Source of the DNA: Roseiarcus sp963832305
GTDB lineage: Bacteria > Pseudomonadota > Alphaproteobacteria > Rhizobiales > Beijerinckiaceae
Direction of reading: 5' to 3'
NCBI GenBank assembly: GCA_963832305.1
Contig: CAWHTU010000003.1
Location: 1-64,000, forward strand
Length of the DNA: 64,000 nucleotides
Below the pieces are notes generated by a model. The model worked only from the letters and a program-made list of their open reading frames with translations. It had not been told where the DNA came from and ran no database searches. A program made the position numbers and the translations under genes. Shown here piece after piece: positions 1-8,920 of this stretch. Positions within the stretch are counted from its first letter, which is position 1; each line of letters begins with the position of its first letter.

Positions 1-354
1 GTCGCCGTCGATGAGGTTGCTCACGTCGTCGTCGTCTTCCTCTTCCTCCTCCAGGAACGGATCATCCGGCGCGTCGTCGTCGGCCTCCTCGACGTCGATG
101 TCGTCGACCGCCGCCTCGGCGCTCTTCTCCTCGCTGGCCGCGACCTCGTCGAGCGACACGATGTCCACCCCGGCCGGCGCCGGAAGCTCGGAATCCTCCT
201 CTTCGGGCTTGGCGGCGGGCCGCGCGCGCGTCGCCGCAGCGCCTTGGAAGATCGTGCCACATTTCGGGCAGACGATCGGGTCCTTGTTGAGGTCGAAGAA
301 TTTCGCGCCGCAGTTCTGGCACTGGCGCTTGGTTCCGAGTTCGACTTTGGCCAC
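1..354 (-). CDS. TIGR02300 family protein (C-terminus runs off the window)
   Basis: The minus strand reads from a GTG at 354 without a stop to the left edge (118 codons). The N-terminus begins MAKVELGTKRQCQNCGAKFF and carries two CxxC pairs (CQNC, CPKC) that look like a small zinc ribbon. It is followed by a long acidic tail with runs of Glu and Asp. This is the architecture of the alphaproteobacterial family TIGR02300, about 120-130 residues, of unknown function, so only a few residues should be missing. The GTG start is preferred because the conserved MAKVELG begins there. It is divergent from aroA, a neighbourhood I recall as common in Hyphomicrobiales. Confidence 0.85.
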   Translation of the reverse strand, partial: MAKVELGTKRQCQNCGAKFFDLNKDPIVCPKCGTIFQGAAATRARPAAKPEEEDSELPAPAGVDIVSLDEVAASEEKSAEAAVDDIDVEEADDDAPDDPFLEEEEEDDDDVSNLIDGD

Positions 355-378
355 TGCGGTCAGTTCCCCGAGGCTGGA

Positions 379-399
379 GGGCGGTCTTCAGGACCGCCC
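379..399. promoter_or_regulatory. Perfect 8-bp hairpin in the divergent aroA leader region
   Basis: An 8-bp perfect stem (GGGCGGTC / GACCGCCC) with a 5-nt loop lies between the GTG start at 354 and the aroA start at 492. It has no T-tract, so it is not a clear terminator. It could insulate the two divergent transcripts or structure a leader. Confidence 0.35.
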
Positions 400-491
400 C
401 GTTAGTCGCCGCTCCCGGTCGTGTCAATGCGCTTTCTCTCGACGGTCGACAGGCTCAAATGCCGGTGATACGAGCGCGGGCGGCGGGCCCC

Positions 492-1866
492 ATGTCGCGC
501 CCCAGCCGAAAGGAAGCCACCCGGTTGTCCGCTCATTCGTCGCATCCCGCGGCTTCGCCCCTCAGCGCCATGCGTGCAAGACCCCTGAAAGGTCGGGTCA
601 GGCCGCCGGGAGACAAGTCGATCTCGCATCGCGCCTTCCTGATGGGCCTCCTGGCCTGCGGTGAAACCAGGGTCGAGGGACTGCTCGAGGGCGAGGACGT
701 GCTGCACACCGGCAAGGCTTGCCGGGCGCTAGGGGCGGTCGTCGAGCGCACCGCGCCCGGGCAGTGGCGGATTCGGGGCCCCGGGCTCGAGCGCGATCCT
801 GCCGCCGCGGGAAACCCTCGATTTCGGCAACGCGGGCACCGGCTCGCGGCTGATGATGGGCGTCGTCGGCGGCCACGGAATCACCGCGACCTTCGACGGC
901 GACGCCTCGCTCCGCAAGCGGCCGATGCGGCGCATCCTCGATCCGCTCCGGCTGATGGGCGCGCAGGTCCTGTCCGAAGCCGATGGCGGGCGCTTCCCGA
1001 TCGTGCTCAAGGGCGCGCGCGACCCTGGCCCGATCGAATATCGCACTCCCGTCGCCTCGGCGCAGATCAAATCGGCCGTTCTTCTCGCCGGGCTCAACGC
1101 GCGGGGCGCAACCACGGTGATCGAAGCGCAGGCCTCGCGCGACCATACCGAGAAGATGCTCACTCATTTCGGCGCCGAGGTCAGCGTCAGAGCCGAAGGC
1201 GAAGGGCGGCGGATCACGCTCGCCGACCGGCCGGAGTTGCGCCCGACGACCGTCGTCGTTCCCGCCGACCCCTCGTCGGCGGCGTTCCCGATTGTCGCCG
1301 CGCTGATCGTTCCGGGTTCCGATATCGTTGTCGAAGGGGTGATGATGAACCCGCTGAGGACCGGGCTTCTCAAGACGTTGAGCGAGATGGGCGCCCATAT
1401 CGAGACGCTCGATCGGCGCCTCGAGGGCGGCGAGGAGGTCGCGGACTTGCGGGTGCGCCAGGGCACGCTGCGCGGCGTCGACGTTCCGGCCGCGCGCGCG
1501 CCCTCGATGATCGACGAATATCCGATCCTCGCCGTCGCCGCCGCATTCGCCTCCGGGGCGACGCGGATGCGCGGCTTGAGCGAACTCAGGGTGAAAGAGA
1601 GCGACCGCCTCGCCGCCGTCGCCGCGGGCCTGAAGGCGGCGGGCGTCGATTGCGCGATCGAGGGCGACGATCTCATTGTCGAGGGCGGGCGCCCGCGCGG
1701 CGGCGGGCTGGTCACGACCCAGATGGATCACCGGATCGCGATGAGCTTCCTCGTCATGGGGCTCGCCAGCCTCGAGCCGATGGCGATCGACGACGCGGCG
1801 ATGATCGCGACCAGCTTCCCCGAATTCCGCCCGACGATGGAGCGGTTGGGGGCGAAGTTCCGGTAG
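492..1866 (+). CDS. aroA: 3-phosphoshikimate 1-carboxyvinyltransferase (EPSP synthase), one apparent frameshift
   Basis: It transfers the enolpyruvyl group of PEP to shikimate-3-phosphate, the sixth step of the chorismate pathway, in the cytosol. The N-terminal frame shows GDKSISHRAFLMG; after a one-base shift the downstream frame gives LDFGNAGTGSRLMMG, RDHTEKML, DEYPILAVAAAFASG and VKESDRLAAVAAGLKAAG, all aroA signatures. The frame changes near base 792 (one extra base after CTCGAG). With that base removed the product is about 457 residues, normal for the family. The start at 492 gives the expected short leader; ATG 570 is an alternative. Because aroA is normally essential, a sequencing indel is likelier than a pseudogene. 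The usual downstream partners cmk and rpsA are absent. Confidence 0.9.
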
Positions 1867-2058
1867 GCGAGGGCCGGCCTGCTCGGGAGCGCCGTTTTCT
1901 GCGCCGGTCTCGTCATCTCAGTGGGTTAGGCGCCAAAACCTGCAAGGTTCGCGCTGCCGCTCGTCCGCGTTGCGATGGATGTCCGCTCCGGAAAGGGGAG
2001 GACGTATATAACAATTACGGTGTGTTTTATTGCACTTGACGAGAGAACAATAACGCAA

Positions 2059-2220
2059 TAACGGTGACACTTTACTTAATCCCCAATTCAACACTCAAAC
2101 CGCTTTTCTCGACCCCGCAGCCGGCCGGGACCCGCGATCGAAGCGCCGAGGGCGAGGCCCAAACGCGAGACGGCGCGGCGCGCGCTCATAAAAAGGGATT
2201 GAGTAAACTGTCACCGTAAT
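2059..2220. mobile_element. MITE-like element, copy 1
   Basis: A ~160-bp segment is bounded by imperfect terminal inverted repeats of about 25 bp: left TAACGGTGACACTTTACTTA and, read from the other strand, right TTACGGTGACAGTTTACTCA, both continuing into AATCCC. The interior is GC-rich and has no open frame for a transposase. Short size, inverted ends and lack of coding capacity are MITE-like. No clear target-site duplication could be assigned because both flanks are repetitive. Confidence 0.5.
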
Positions 2221-2391
2221 CCCCGCAATCCCGTAATCCCCGTAATCCCAAAACCTGCAAGGTTCGCGGCTGCCGCTCGTCCGCGTGGCGATTGATGTCC
2301 GCCCCGGAGAGGGGGACGTATATAAAAATTACAGTGTGTTTTATTGTTTGACGAGGGAATAACGGAATAACGAACAATAACAGTGACAACA

Positions 2392-2550
2392 ATAACAGTG
2401 ACATTTTACTTAATCCCCAATTGAACCTCAAACCGCTTTTCTCGACCCGCAGCCGGCCGGGACCCGCGACCGAAGCGCCGAGGGCGAAGCCCAAACGCGA
2501 GACGGCGCGGCGCGCTCATAAAAAGGGATTGAGTAAACTGTCACCGTAAT
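2392..2550. mobile_element. MITE-like element, copy 2
   Basis: This is the second copy of the inverted-repeat-bounded segment (left AATAACAGTGACATTTTACT, right end GAGTAAACTGTCACCGTAAT). It differs from copy 1 by several substitutions, so the duplication is not very recent or has been resampled by conversion. Confidence 0.5.
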
Positions 2551-2632
2551 CCCCGTAATCCCCGCACCGTAATCCCGTAATCCCCTGTCACCGTAATCCA
2601 CCGTAATCCCCGTAATCCCACCGTAATCCTTG
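2543..2632. repeat. Short tandem array built on CGTAATCCCC
   Basis: About eight degenerate copies of a 9-10-mer (CGTAATCCC or CGTAATCCCC, sometimes preceded by AC or TGTCAC) follow copy 2 of the tandem unit. A smaller version lies at 2213-2250 after copy 1. The word overlaps the outer tip of the MITE-like inverted repeat, so the array may have grown from the element end. Confidence 0.7.
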
Positions 2633-2905
2633 CCCGCGATGCGGCTGATGAGCCCATGAGCCGGGCGTCAGGGCTTCAAATCAAACGCTCGGCTCCCGGC
2701 AGGCCGATGTCTCAAGAGGGCGAGAAGCCGGACAGGAGTCTGATGCGCGCCTGTGTGCGGATCTGCCGCGTTCCGACCAGTTGATTCTGAAGTGGGACGG
2801 GGCAAAGATCGTCTGATCGGCGGCGATCGAGCGTCACCTGTTGGATCGCTGTAACAGATCCAAAGCCGGCCTGGGGAAAAGGCTGGTCGCACAGGGAGGC
2901 GCGCC

Positions 2906-5308
2906 ATGTTGAGGGCGTTTGTAGCCGGGCTGGCTCTCGTGGGGTTCGCGCAACAGGCAAGCTCACAGACTTTCTCCGCCGATGAGTTGGCTCGACGCAC
3001 GATCGAGCGGCGCGCCGTCGAAGCGGTCATATGGGGCATTCCTGCCGTCAACTTCGATCTCATGCGACAGGCAGCGATTCGCCAAGCGAAGGGCGCGGAG
3101 AACCAGATCGTCTACTGGTCCCGACTGCCGAGTTGGAAGAACCAGACGCTCACCCCCAACCCTGACGCCGTCTACCTCATGCCCTTCTTCAACACGCGCG
3201 CGGGTCCGATGGTGCTTGAGATTCCCCCGGCCAGCGACGAAGGATCGATCACCGGCGACATCGACGATGTGTGGCAGCTCCCGCTTGAGGAAGTGGGTCC
3301 GGAGGGCGTCGACAAGGGCAAGGGCGTCAAGCTCCTGATTCTGCCGCCGGGCTATAAGGACAAGGCGCCCAAGGGCTACATCCCGCTTCCCTCCGAAACC
3401 TACGGCGATTTCGCCGTGCTGCGCTCCATTCTCAGGGGCGAGACCGACGCGGACACCGCCAAAGCGGTCACCTACGGCAAGCGGGTCAAACTCTATCCTC
3501 TAGCGCAAGCCGCAAACCCACCCCCAACGGTGTTCGTGGACGCGACAGATGTGGTGTTCGATGGCGCCATTCCCTACGATCTCAGTTACTTTCAGTCGCT
3601 CGATCATATCGTTCAGACCGAGCCTTGGCTTGAAAGGGACAAAGCGATGATTGACCAGCTCAAGTCCCTTGGAATCGAGAAGGGCAAGCCGTTCAGTCCC
3701 GACCCAAAGACGAAGGAGATGCTCGAAAGCAGCGCTCGCGAAGCCGACGCCTGGCTCGACGCTCGATTGGAGACGCTCCTTTCGCCTCCGTACTTTGAAG
3801 CGACCCAGTGGGCGTTACCGGCTTCGTCTCAAGTGGTCAAAGAAGTGGTCGAAGCCATGTCCACCGGCTTCGCGAAACCCGACAGCTATCCCGTTGATGG
3901 ACGCGGCATCACCTCTTCCATCGCCTTCATCGGCGTCAAGCATCTGGAGGCCGGACAGCTCTACCTGATGGCTCTTAAGGATAAGGACGGCAAGGCGCTG
4001 GACAAGGCCAGCAGCTATCACCTTGCCGTGCCGGCGAAGGCCCCAGTCACGCAGTACTGGTCGGCGACGACATACGACAGAGCCACCCACGCCTTCATCC
4101 GCGGCATGGAGCGATTCAGTCGTTCCTCCCAGAACCCTGACCTTCAGATCAACTGCGACGGCTCCGTCGATCTCTACTTCGGACCGAGAAATCACGACGG
4201 CGAGGAGACGAATTGGATCCCCACAAACGGTGAGGGACAATTCGAGGTCCTCTTTCGCTTCTACGGGCCGAAGGAGCCGCTGCTTGAGAAAACCTGGACG
4301 CTGCCCGACATCGAAAAGGTCGCCTCCGCGGGGGAGACGTTCGAACCGACAGTGATTACCTGTCCCGTCACGCCCCAGAACTTTGTTCGCGCCGAGAGCG
4401 ACCTCAATTTTCGCAACATCGTCAAAGACGGCGGCTTCGGCAAGTTCAACCACCGCCGAGAGGTTGCCTCCATCGAAAATCAAACCGTCATCCGGCTCAA
4501 CCGCGATACGCTCTACTCAGCCGGGGTGTTTGATCTCGACGCCGGTCCGGTGACTATCAAGCTGCCGGACGCCGGGAAGCGGTTCATGTCGATGCAGGTC
4601 ATCGACGAGGATGAGTACACGCCCGAGGTCGATTACGGCGCGGGCAGCCACACGCTAACCAAAGAGAAGATCGGTACACGCTATGTCCTGGTTGCGGTTC
4701 GGACCCAGGTCGACCCGAACGGTCCGAAGGACCTCGAGGCCGTTCACGCCCTTCAGGACGCGATCAAGGTCGATCAGCCGGGCGGGCCGGGCAAGTTCGT
4801 GACGCCGCAATGGGATCAGGCGAGCCAGAGGACGGCGCGCGACGGGCTCCTCATGCTGGCCACGACCTTGCCGGACACCAAGGGAATGTTCGGGCCGAGG
4901 GGCGCCGTCGATCCGGTGCGGCATCTGATCGGCGCGGCCTCGGCCTGGGGCGGCAATCCGGAGAAGGACGCGCTCTATCTCAACGTCGTTCCGGTCAAAA
5001 ATGACGGCAATACGGTCTACAGGCTCAACGTCAAGGACGCGCCGGTCGACGGCTTCTGGTCGATCAGCGTCTACAACGCCAAGGGCTATTTCGAGCCCAA
5101 CCCTCAGAACGCCTATACCCTCAACAATAGCACCGCGAAGGCAAACGCTGACGGGTCCATCCCAGTTCAGTTCGGCGGCTGCGACGGCAATGTTTCGAAC
5201 TGCCTCCCCATCACTCCGGGCTGGAGCTATCTGGTGCGGCTCTATCGGCCGCGTCCGGAAATACTCGATGGGACTTGGACCTTTCCGGAGCCGCAACCGG
5301 CGAGTTGA
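2906..5308 (+). CDS. Exported protein with two successive DUF1254/DUF1214 modules
   Basis: The 800-residue product starts with a signal peptide (MLRAFVAGLALVGFAQQASS). Residues ~30-490 form a DUF1254 region followed by a DUF1214 region (WGIPAVNFDLMRQA, LTPNPDAVYLMPFFNTRAGP, then NCDGSVDLYFGPRNHDGEET). Residues ~490-800 form a second module of the same kind (VIRLNRDTLYSAGVFDLDAG, DGFWSISVYNAKGYFEPNPQ, GWSYLVRLYRPRPEILDGTW). Family members are usually ~330 or ~470 residues, so this looks like a head-to-tail fusion. Biochemical function is not established; a periplasmic role is inferred. AGGGAGGCG precedes the ATG as ribosome binding site. It is converging on the Gfo/Idh gene 20 bp away. Confidence 0.85.
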   Translation: MLRAFVAGLALVGFAQQASSQTFSADELARRTIERRAVEAVIWGIPAVNFDLMRQAAIRQAKGAENQIVYWSRLPSWKNQTLTPNPDAVYLMPFFNTRAGPMVLEIPPASDEGSITGDIDDVWQLPLEEVGPEGVDKGKGVKLLILPPGYKDKAPKGYIPLPSETYGDFAVLRSILRGETDADTAKAVTYGKRVKLYPLAQAANPPPTVFVDATDVVFDGAIPYDLSYFQSLDHIVQTEPWLERDKAMIDQLKSLGIEKGKPFSPDPKTKEMLESSAREADAWLDARLETLLSPPYFEATQWALPASSQVVKEVVEAMSTGFAKPDSYPVDGRGITSSIAFIGVKHLEAGQLYLMALKDKDGKALDKASSYHLAVPAKAPVTQYWSATTYDRATHAFIRGMERFSRSSQNPDLQINCDGSVDLYFGPRNHDGEETNWIPTNGEGQFEVLFRFYGPKEPLLEKTWTLPDIEKVASAGETFEPTVITCPVTPQNFVRAESDLNFRNIVKDGGFGKFNHRREVASIENQTVIRLNRDTLYSAGVFDLDAGPVTIKLPDAGKRFMSMQVIDEDEYTPEVDYGAGSHTLTKEKIGTRYVLVAVRTQVDPNGPKDLEAVHALQDAIKVDQPGGPGKFVTPQWDQASQRTARDGLLMLATTLPDTKGMFGPRGAVDPVRHLIGAASAWGGNPEKDALYLNVVPVKNDGNTVYRLNVKDAPVDGFWSISVYNAKGYFEPNPQNAYTLNNSTAKANADGSIPVQFGGCDGNVSNCLPITPGWSYLVRLYRPRPEILDGTWTFPEPQPAS

Positions 5309-5328
5309 GATGGCCTTGTCCGCTAGGG

Positions 5329-6485
5329 TCAATTCCGGCTGTTTGATCGGCCGCTGGACGAGGCGCCAAGCGCCACGCATCGCCACCCACCGCCCCTCGC
5401 GGCTCGACTTCGCGATCGCGTGGATGGTTCGCTCGATCGCGAGCCCGGCGTCGAAGTCGATGGTCAGCGAAGGCTTGCCCTCGATGCGGTTCAGGAGTTC
5501 GTGCGCTTCGATGATCTTGAGGTCGTTGAAGCCCATCTGATGGCCGGGCGCGACGATGAACCGATCATAGGGCGGATGCGCCGGACCCATCAGGATCTGC
5601 CGGAACCCTTGCAGCTCCGCCGGCCCTTCGGCGACATAGAGGCCGACCTCGTTGAACCGCTCCTGGTCGAATGTGATCGCGCCACGGACCCCGAACAGCT
5701 GCAGTTGCAGCCGTCCCTTGCGGCCCCAGGCGCAGCGGTTGACGTGGATCGCTCCCGACGACGCCGTCCTCCATCCTCAGCAGCGCGGTCGCGATGTCGA
5801 AGGTCTCGACCGCCCGGCGTCCGCCGCCGTCGGGACGGTCGGGATAGGGCTTGCTCATTTCGCCGAAGACCGCGCTTGGGAGGCCGATGAGGGTCGAGAT
5901 CAGGCTCAACGGGTGGACGGCGAAATCGTCGAGGGCGCCATAGCCGGCGCCAGCCTCGCTGCGCCACGAAAACGGCGCCTCGGCGTCGGCCAGATAATCC
6001 TCGTCCATTTCGATCCGGAAATGGTTGAGCCGGCCGATCGCCCCGTCCCTGAGCAGCTTGCCGATGAAGCGGATGGCGGGGCTCTGGATGTAGTTATAGC
6101 CGAGGATCGCGACCCGGCCCGAGGCGCGCGCCGCCGCCGCCATCCGTTCGGAATCGGCGAGCGTGGGCGCCATCGGCTTTTCGCACCACACATGCTTGCC
6201 CGCTTCGAGCGCCGCGACCGCCATCGGCGCATGGAGCGCATTGGGCGTCGTGATCGAGACGACGTCGACCGCCGGATCGGCGATCAGCGCCCGCCAGTCG
6301 GCGGTCGAGGCTTCGAAGCCGAACTCGCCCGCGCGCCGCCGCGCCAGTCCCTCCTCGACCTCGCACAGCACGGCGCGCCGAACGACCGGCGTGTCGCCGA
6401 ACGCCGCCTGGACGCCCGTCCAGGCCAGCGCGTGGCACTTGCCCATGTAACCCGTGCCGATCAGTCCGACGCCGATCGTGCGCAT
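5329..6485 (-). pseudogene. Gfo/Idh/MocA family NAD(P)-dependent dehydrogenase, frameshifted and without a clear stop
   Basis: The N-terminal Rossmann part begins at ATG 6485 (MRTIGVGLIGTGYMG) and has the family EKP motif (VWCEKPMAPT) and DDFAVHPLSL. The frame breaks near 5753, where one extra base follows GVVG; the next frame continues AIHVNRCAWGRKGRLQLQLF and FIVAPGHQMGFNDLKIIEAH, the normal C-terminal domain. That second frame then lacks a stop after the expected end (SSREGRWVAM) and runs antisense into the DUF1254 gene to 4655. A second shift would reach a TGA at 5329, which is why I place the end there. Substrate is unknown; pairing with an RpiR regulator suggests a sugar or cyclitol. 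It is either a true pseudogene or has two sequencing indels. Confidence 0.75.
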
Positions 6486-6561
6486 GACCGTTCCCCTCCG
6501 CGATGGCGCGACGCACCCGCTGCGCCCCGCCAATACAAATATTTCATCTGCTACACAAATT

Positions 6562-6575
6562 GGAATATCCGTTCT
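6562..6575. promoter_or_regulatory. Candidate IolR/RpiR-type operator (GGAA-N6-TTCT)
   Basis: The divergent intergenic region between the dehydrogenase and the regulator is the only AT-rich stretch nearby. It contains GGAATATCCGTTCT, one mismatch from the GGAA-N6-TTCC palindrome described for the RpiR-family regulator IolR of Sinorhizobium meliloti. Placement between the regulator and its presumed target fits an autoregulated operator. Confidence 0.4.
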
Positions 6576-6616
6576 ATTGTGCCGGGAGACCGCGTCGCGC
6601 GGGACGAGGGGGAACG

Positions 6617-7462
6617 ATGGGCGCCGACTCGACCGTCGAACCGCCGGAAAGCTTCGAGGCGCTCGAACGCCGGCTGTTCGAGATCGAGCCGCATCTGCCG
6701 AAACGGCTTCGCCAGGCCGCGGCTTTTGCGCTCGACCATCCCGACGAGTTCGCGCTCGGCACCGCCTCGGCCCTCGCCCGCAGCGCCGAGGTGCAAGCTT
6801 CCACTCTGGTGCGCTTCGCGCAGACCCTCGGCTTCGCCGGTTTCTCCGAGTTGCAGGAGGTGTTCCGCTCGCGCCTGCGCAATCGCTGGCCGGACTATTC
6901 CGAGCGCCTCAAGGCGCTCCAGGAGAACGCGCGCGACAGTGGCGACCCGACCCATCTCCTGTTCGGATTCGCCAATTCCGCGGCCGCCTCGATCGGCCGG
7001 CTGCGCGAGGCGGTGCAGCGGCGCGAGCTTGACCGGGCGGTCAGCCTGCTGGCGGGCGCCCGAACGATCCATTGCCTCGGCCAGCGACGATCGTTCTGCG
7101 TCGCCCACTATCTCACTTACGCTCTCTCCCAGCTCGGAATTGCGGCGTCGCTCATCGACAATGTCGGCGGCCTCGGGCCCGAGCAACTGGCGCAGGCCGG
7201 CGCGGGCGACGCGCTGATCGCGATCAGCTTCTCGCCCTACGCGCCGTTCACTGTCGAACTCGCGAAGCGGGCGCGGCGCGCCGGCGTTCCGATCGTGGTC
7301 GTGACCGACAGCGCTCTTTCCCCGCTTGCCGGCATCGCCGACGTCCGGTTCGAGATCGTCGAAAGCGACTTCGGGTCGTTTCGCTCGCTTTCAGCGACGT
7401 TCTGCCTGGCGATGACGCTCGCCGTCGCCGTCGGCGAAAAGCGGGCGGAGGGCGTGGCCTGA
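6617..7462 (+). CDS. MurR/RpiR family transcriptional regulator
   Basis: The 281-residue product has an N-terminal HTH_6 domain (residues ~10-85: LPKRLRQAAAFALDHPDEFA, ASTLVRFAQTLGFAGFSELQ) and a C-terminal SIS sugar-phosphate-binding domain (~125-265: RTIHCLGQRRSF, DALIAISFSPYAPFTVELAK). Such proteins sense sugar phosphates and control adjacent catabolic genes. The ATG at 6617 is chosen because GAGGGGGAACG lies just upstream and the HTH begins shortly after; 38 further codons upstream read into the promoter region. It is divergent from the Gfo/Idh gene. Confidence 0.9.
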   Translation: MGADSTVEPPESFEALERRLFEIEPHLPKRLRQAAAFALDHPDEFALGTASALARSAEVQASTLVRFAQTLGFAGFSELQEVFRSRLRNRWPDYSERLKALQENARDSGDPTHLLFGFANSAAASIGRLREAVQRRELDRAVSLLAGARTIHCLGQRRSFCVAHYLTYALSQLGIAASLIDNVGGLGPEQLAQAGAGDALIAISFSPYAPFTVELAKRARRAGVPIVVVTDSALSPLAGIADVRFEIVESDFGSFRSLSATFCLAMTLAVAVGEKRAEGVA

Positions 7463-7465
7463 TCC

Positions 7466-8920
7466 TTATTCGGCGAGCGCGCGCCTCGCGGCGAAGGCGA
7501 CCCGGGGCACGAGAAACGCCGTCGCCGCGACCATGAGCGCAATCGCGAACATCGAGACGAAGGTCATGTGAAGCGACTGTTCGAGCGCCGCGCGAAGCCC
7601 CGAGTCGGCGCTCGCCGAGCCGCGCTCGAGCAGCCGCCGAAGCTCATCCGAAGTGGCGGCGGCGCCGGACCGCAGGAGGCCGAAATTGAGCACCGCGCCG
7701 AACACCGTCGCCCCAAAGGTGCTGCCGAGGCTCCGCGCGAACAGGAAGGACGCGGTCACGCTGCCGCGCTCCGACCAATCGACGATCTCCTGAATGAGGA
7801 TGATCGAGGCGCTCGACAGAAGGCCCATCCCGAGCCCGACGACAAGCGATCCGAGCCCGGCGACGAATGGGGAAGTCTCCGCGGTCAGGACGACGAACGC
7901 CAGCGCGCCGGCCGGGACCAGCAGGCCCCCGGTGCGGAGGACGGTGCGGACGCCGAAGCGCTTGAAGAAGCGCACCCCGACAGTGGCGCCGACCGGCCAA
8001 CCGAGCACCATCGCCGAGAGGGCGAAGCCGGCGATGAGCGGCGAATCCCCCATCACTCCCTGAACGAATACCGGCAGAAACGTGGTGAGCCCGATCATCA
8101 CCATGCCGCAGAGGAGCGACGCGCCGTTGGCGGCGGCGATCGGCCTCCTGCCCCATAGCTCGAGCGAGATCATCGGCTCGGGAGACCGGCGCTCCTGGAT
8201 CACGAACAGGGCGACCGCGACCGCCGCGACCGCGGTGAGAAGAGAGATCTCGAACCGGCCCGAGGTCGAAAACGCGGTGAGATCGGCCATGATCGCGGCG
8301 ATGGCGATGGTGAACAAACCAGCGCTCAAGTGATCGATCCGGGCGGCGCGGTGGGCGCGCTTCTCGTGCAGATAAGCCCAGAACCCGGCCGCGGCGAGCG
8401 CCCCAATCGGCAGGTTCATCCAGAAGATCCAGGCCCAGGAGAAATGCTGGATGATGAGGCCGCCGGCCAATGGTCCGAGCACCGCCGACAGCGCCCAGAC
8501 GCTCGCCAGCCAGCCCTGGATCTTGGCCCGCTCATGGGCGGTGTAGAGATCGCCGACGATGGTCATCGCGGTCGGCTGGACCGCGCCCGCGCCGACGCCC
8601 TGAATGAGCCGGAAGGCGATCAGCGACGGCATCGACCACGCGAACCCGCACAGGATCGAGCCAACGAGGAAGACCGCGATCCCGATCAGCATCACCGTCT
8701 TGCGGCCGACGCTATCGGCGAGCTTGCCGAACACCACGGTGGTTGCGGTCTGGGTCAGGAGGAAGGCCGAGAACACCCAGCTATAGAGGGGCAGGCCGCC
8801 GAGCTGGCCGACGATCTGCGGCATGGCGGTCGAGACGATCGTCGCTTCGATCGCGATCATGAAATTCGCCGCCATCACGGCGGCGAGCACGAGCGGTCGG
8901 TGAGTGGTAAGGGGGTTCAT
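7466..8920 (-). CDS. MFS transporter, DHA2 (EmrB/QacA-type) drug exporter
   Basis: The 484-residue polytopic inner-membrane protein starts MNPLTTHRPLVLAAVMAANF with the first membrane span. The MFS loop motif is visible (GKLADSVGRKTVMLIG) and so are motif B/C-like segments (AFRLIQGVGAGAVQPTAMTI, VLGPLAGGLI) typical of 14-span proton-driven multidrug exporters. A longer upstream reading in the same frame lacks these features and overlaps the aldo/keto reductase, so ATG 8920 is taken. It is convergent with the rpiR gene, with only 3 bp between stops. Substrate cannot be predicted. Confidence 0.88.
   Translation of the reverse strand: MNPLTTHRPLVLAAVMAANFMIAIEATIVSTAMPQIVGQLGGLPLYSWVFSAFLLTQTATTVVFGKLADSVGRKTVMLIGIAVFLVGSILCGFAWSMPSLIAFRLIQGVGAGAVQPTAMTIVGDLYTAHERAKIQGWLASVWALSAVLGPLAGGLIIQHFSWAWIFWMNLPIGALAAAGFWAYLHEKRAHRAARIDHLSAGLFTIAIAAIMADLTAFSTSGRFEISLLTAVAAVAVALFVIQERRSPEPMISLELWGRRPIAAANGASLLCGMVMIGLTTFLPVFVQGVMGDSPLIAGFALSAMVLGWPVGATVGVRFFKRFGVRTVLRTGGLLVPAGALAFVVLTAETSPFVAGLGSLVVGLGMGLLSSASIILIQEIVDWSERGSVTASFLFARSLGSTFGATVFGAVLNFGLLRSGAAATSDELRRLLERGSASADSGLRAALEQSLHMTFVSMFAIALMVAATAFLVPRVAFAARRALAE

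Larger units (their letters stand above)
1933..2577. repeat. Two tandem copies of a ~315-330 bp noncoding unit
   Basis: The unit beginning CCAAAACCTGCAAGGTTCGC occurs at 1933 and again at 2248 (period 315). The second copy is about 15 bp longer in the middle because AACAATAACAGTGAC is repeated. Copies differ at scattered positions but share long blocks, including AAACCGCTTTTCTCGACC and AAAAAGGGATTGAGTAAACT. No convincing gene lies in 1867-2905. The sequence is a mixture of AT-rich and GC-rich blocks unlike the flanking coding DNA. Confidence 0.85.

Noticed and set aside
598..1731. 377-codon open frame on the minus strand opposite aroA
   Set aside because: It is antisense to a well-supported gene with conserved motifs; its product is Arg/Ala-rich with no recognisable domain, as expected from a GC-rich shadow frame.
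2186..2494. 102-codon minus-strand frame in the repeat block
   Set aside because: It lies across the tandem repeat units, shows a spurious hydrophobic run and has no ribosome binding site or homologue I recognise.
2213..2632. CRISPR or iteron origin from the CGTAATCCCC repeats
   Set aside because: The words are too short and irregular for CRISPR, and no replication initiator gene, AT-rich melting region or partition gene is nearby.
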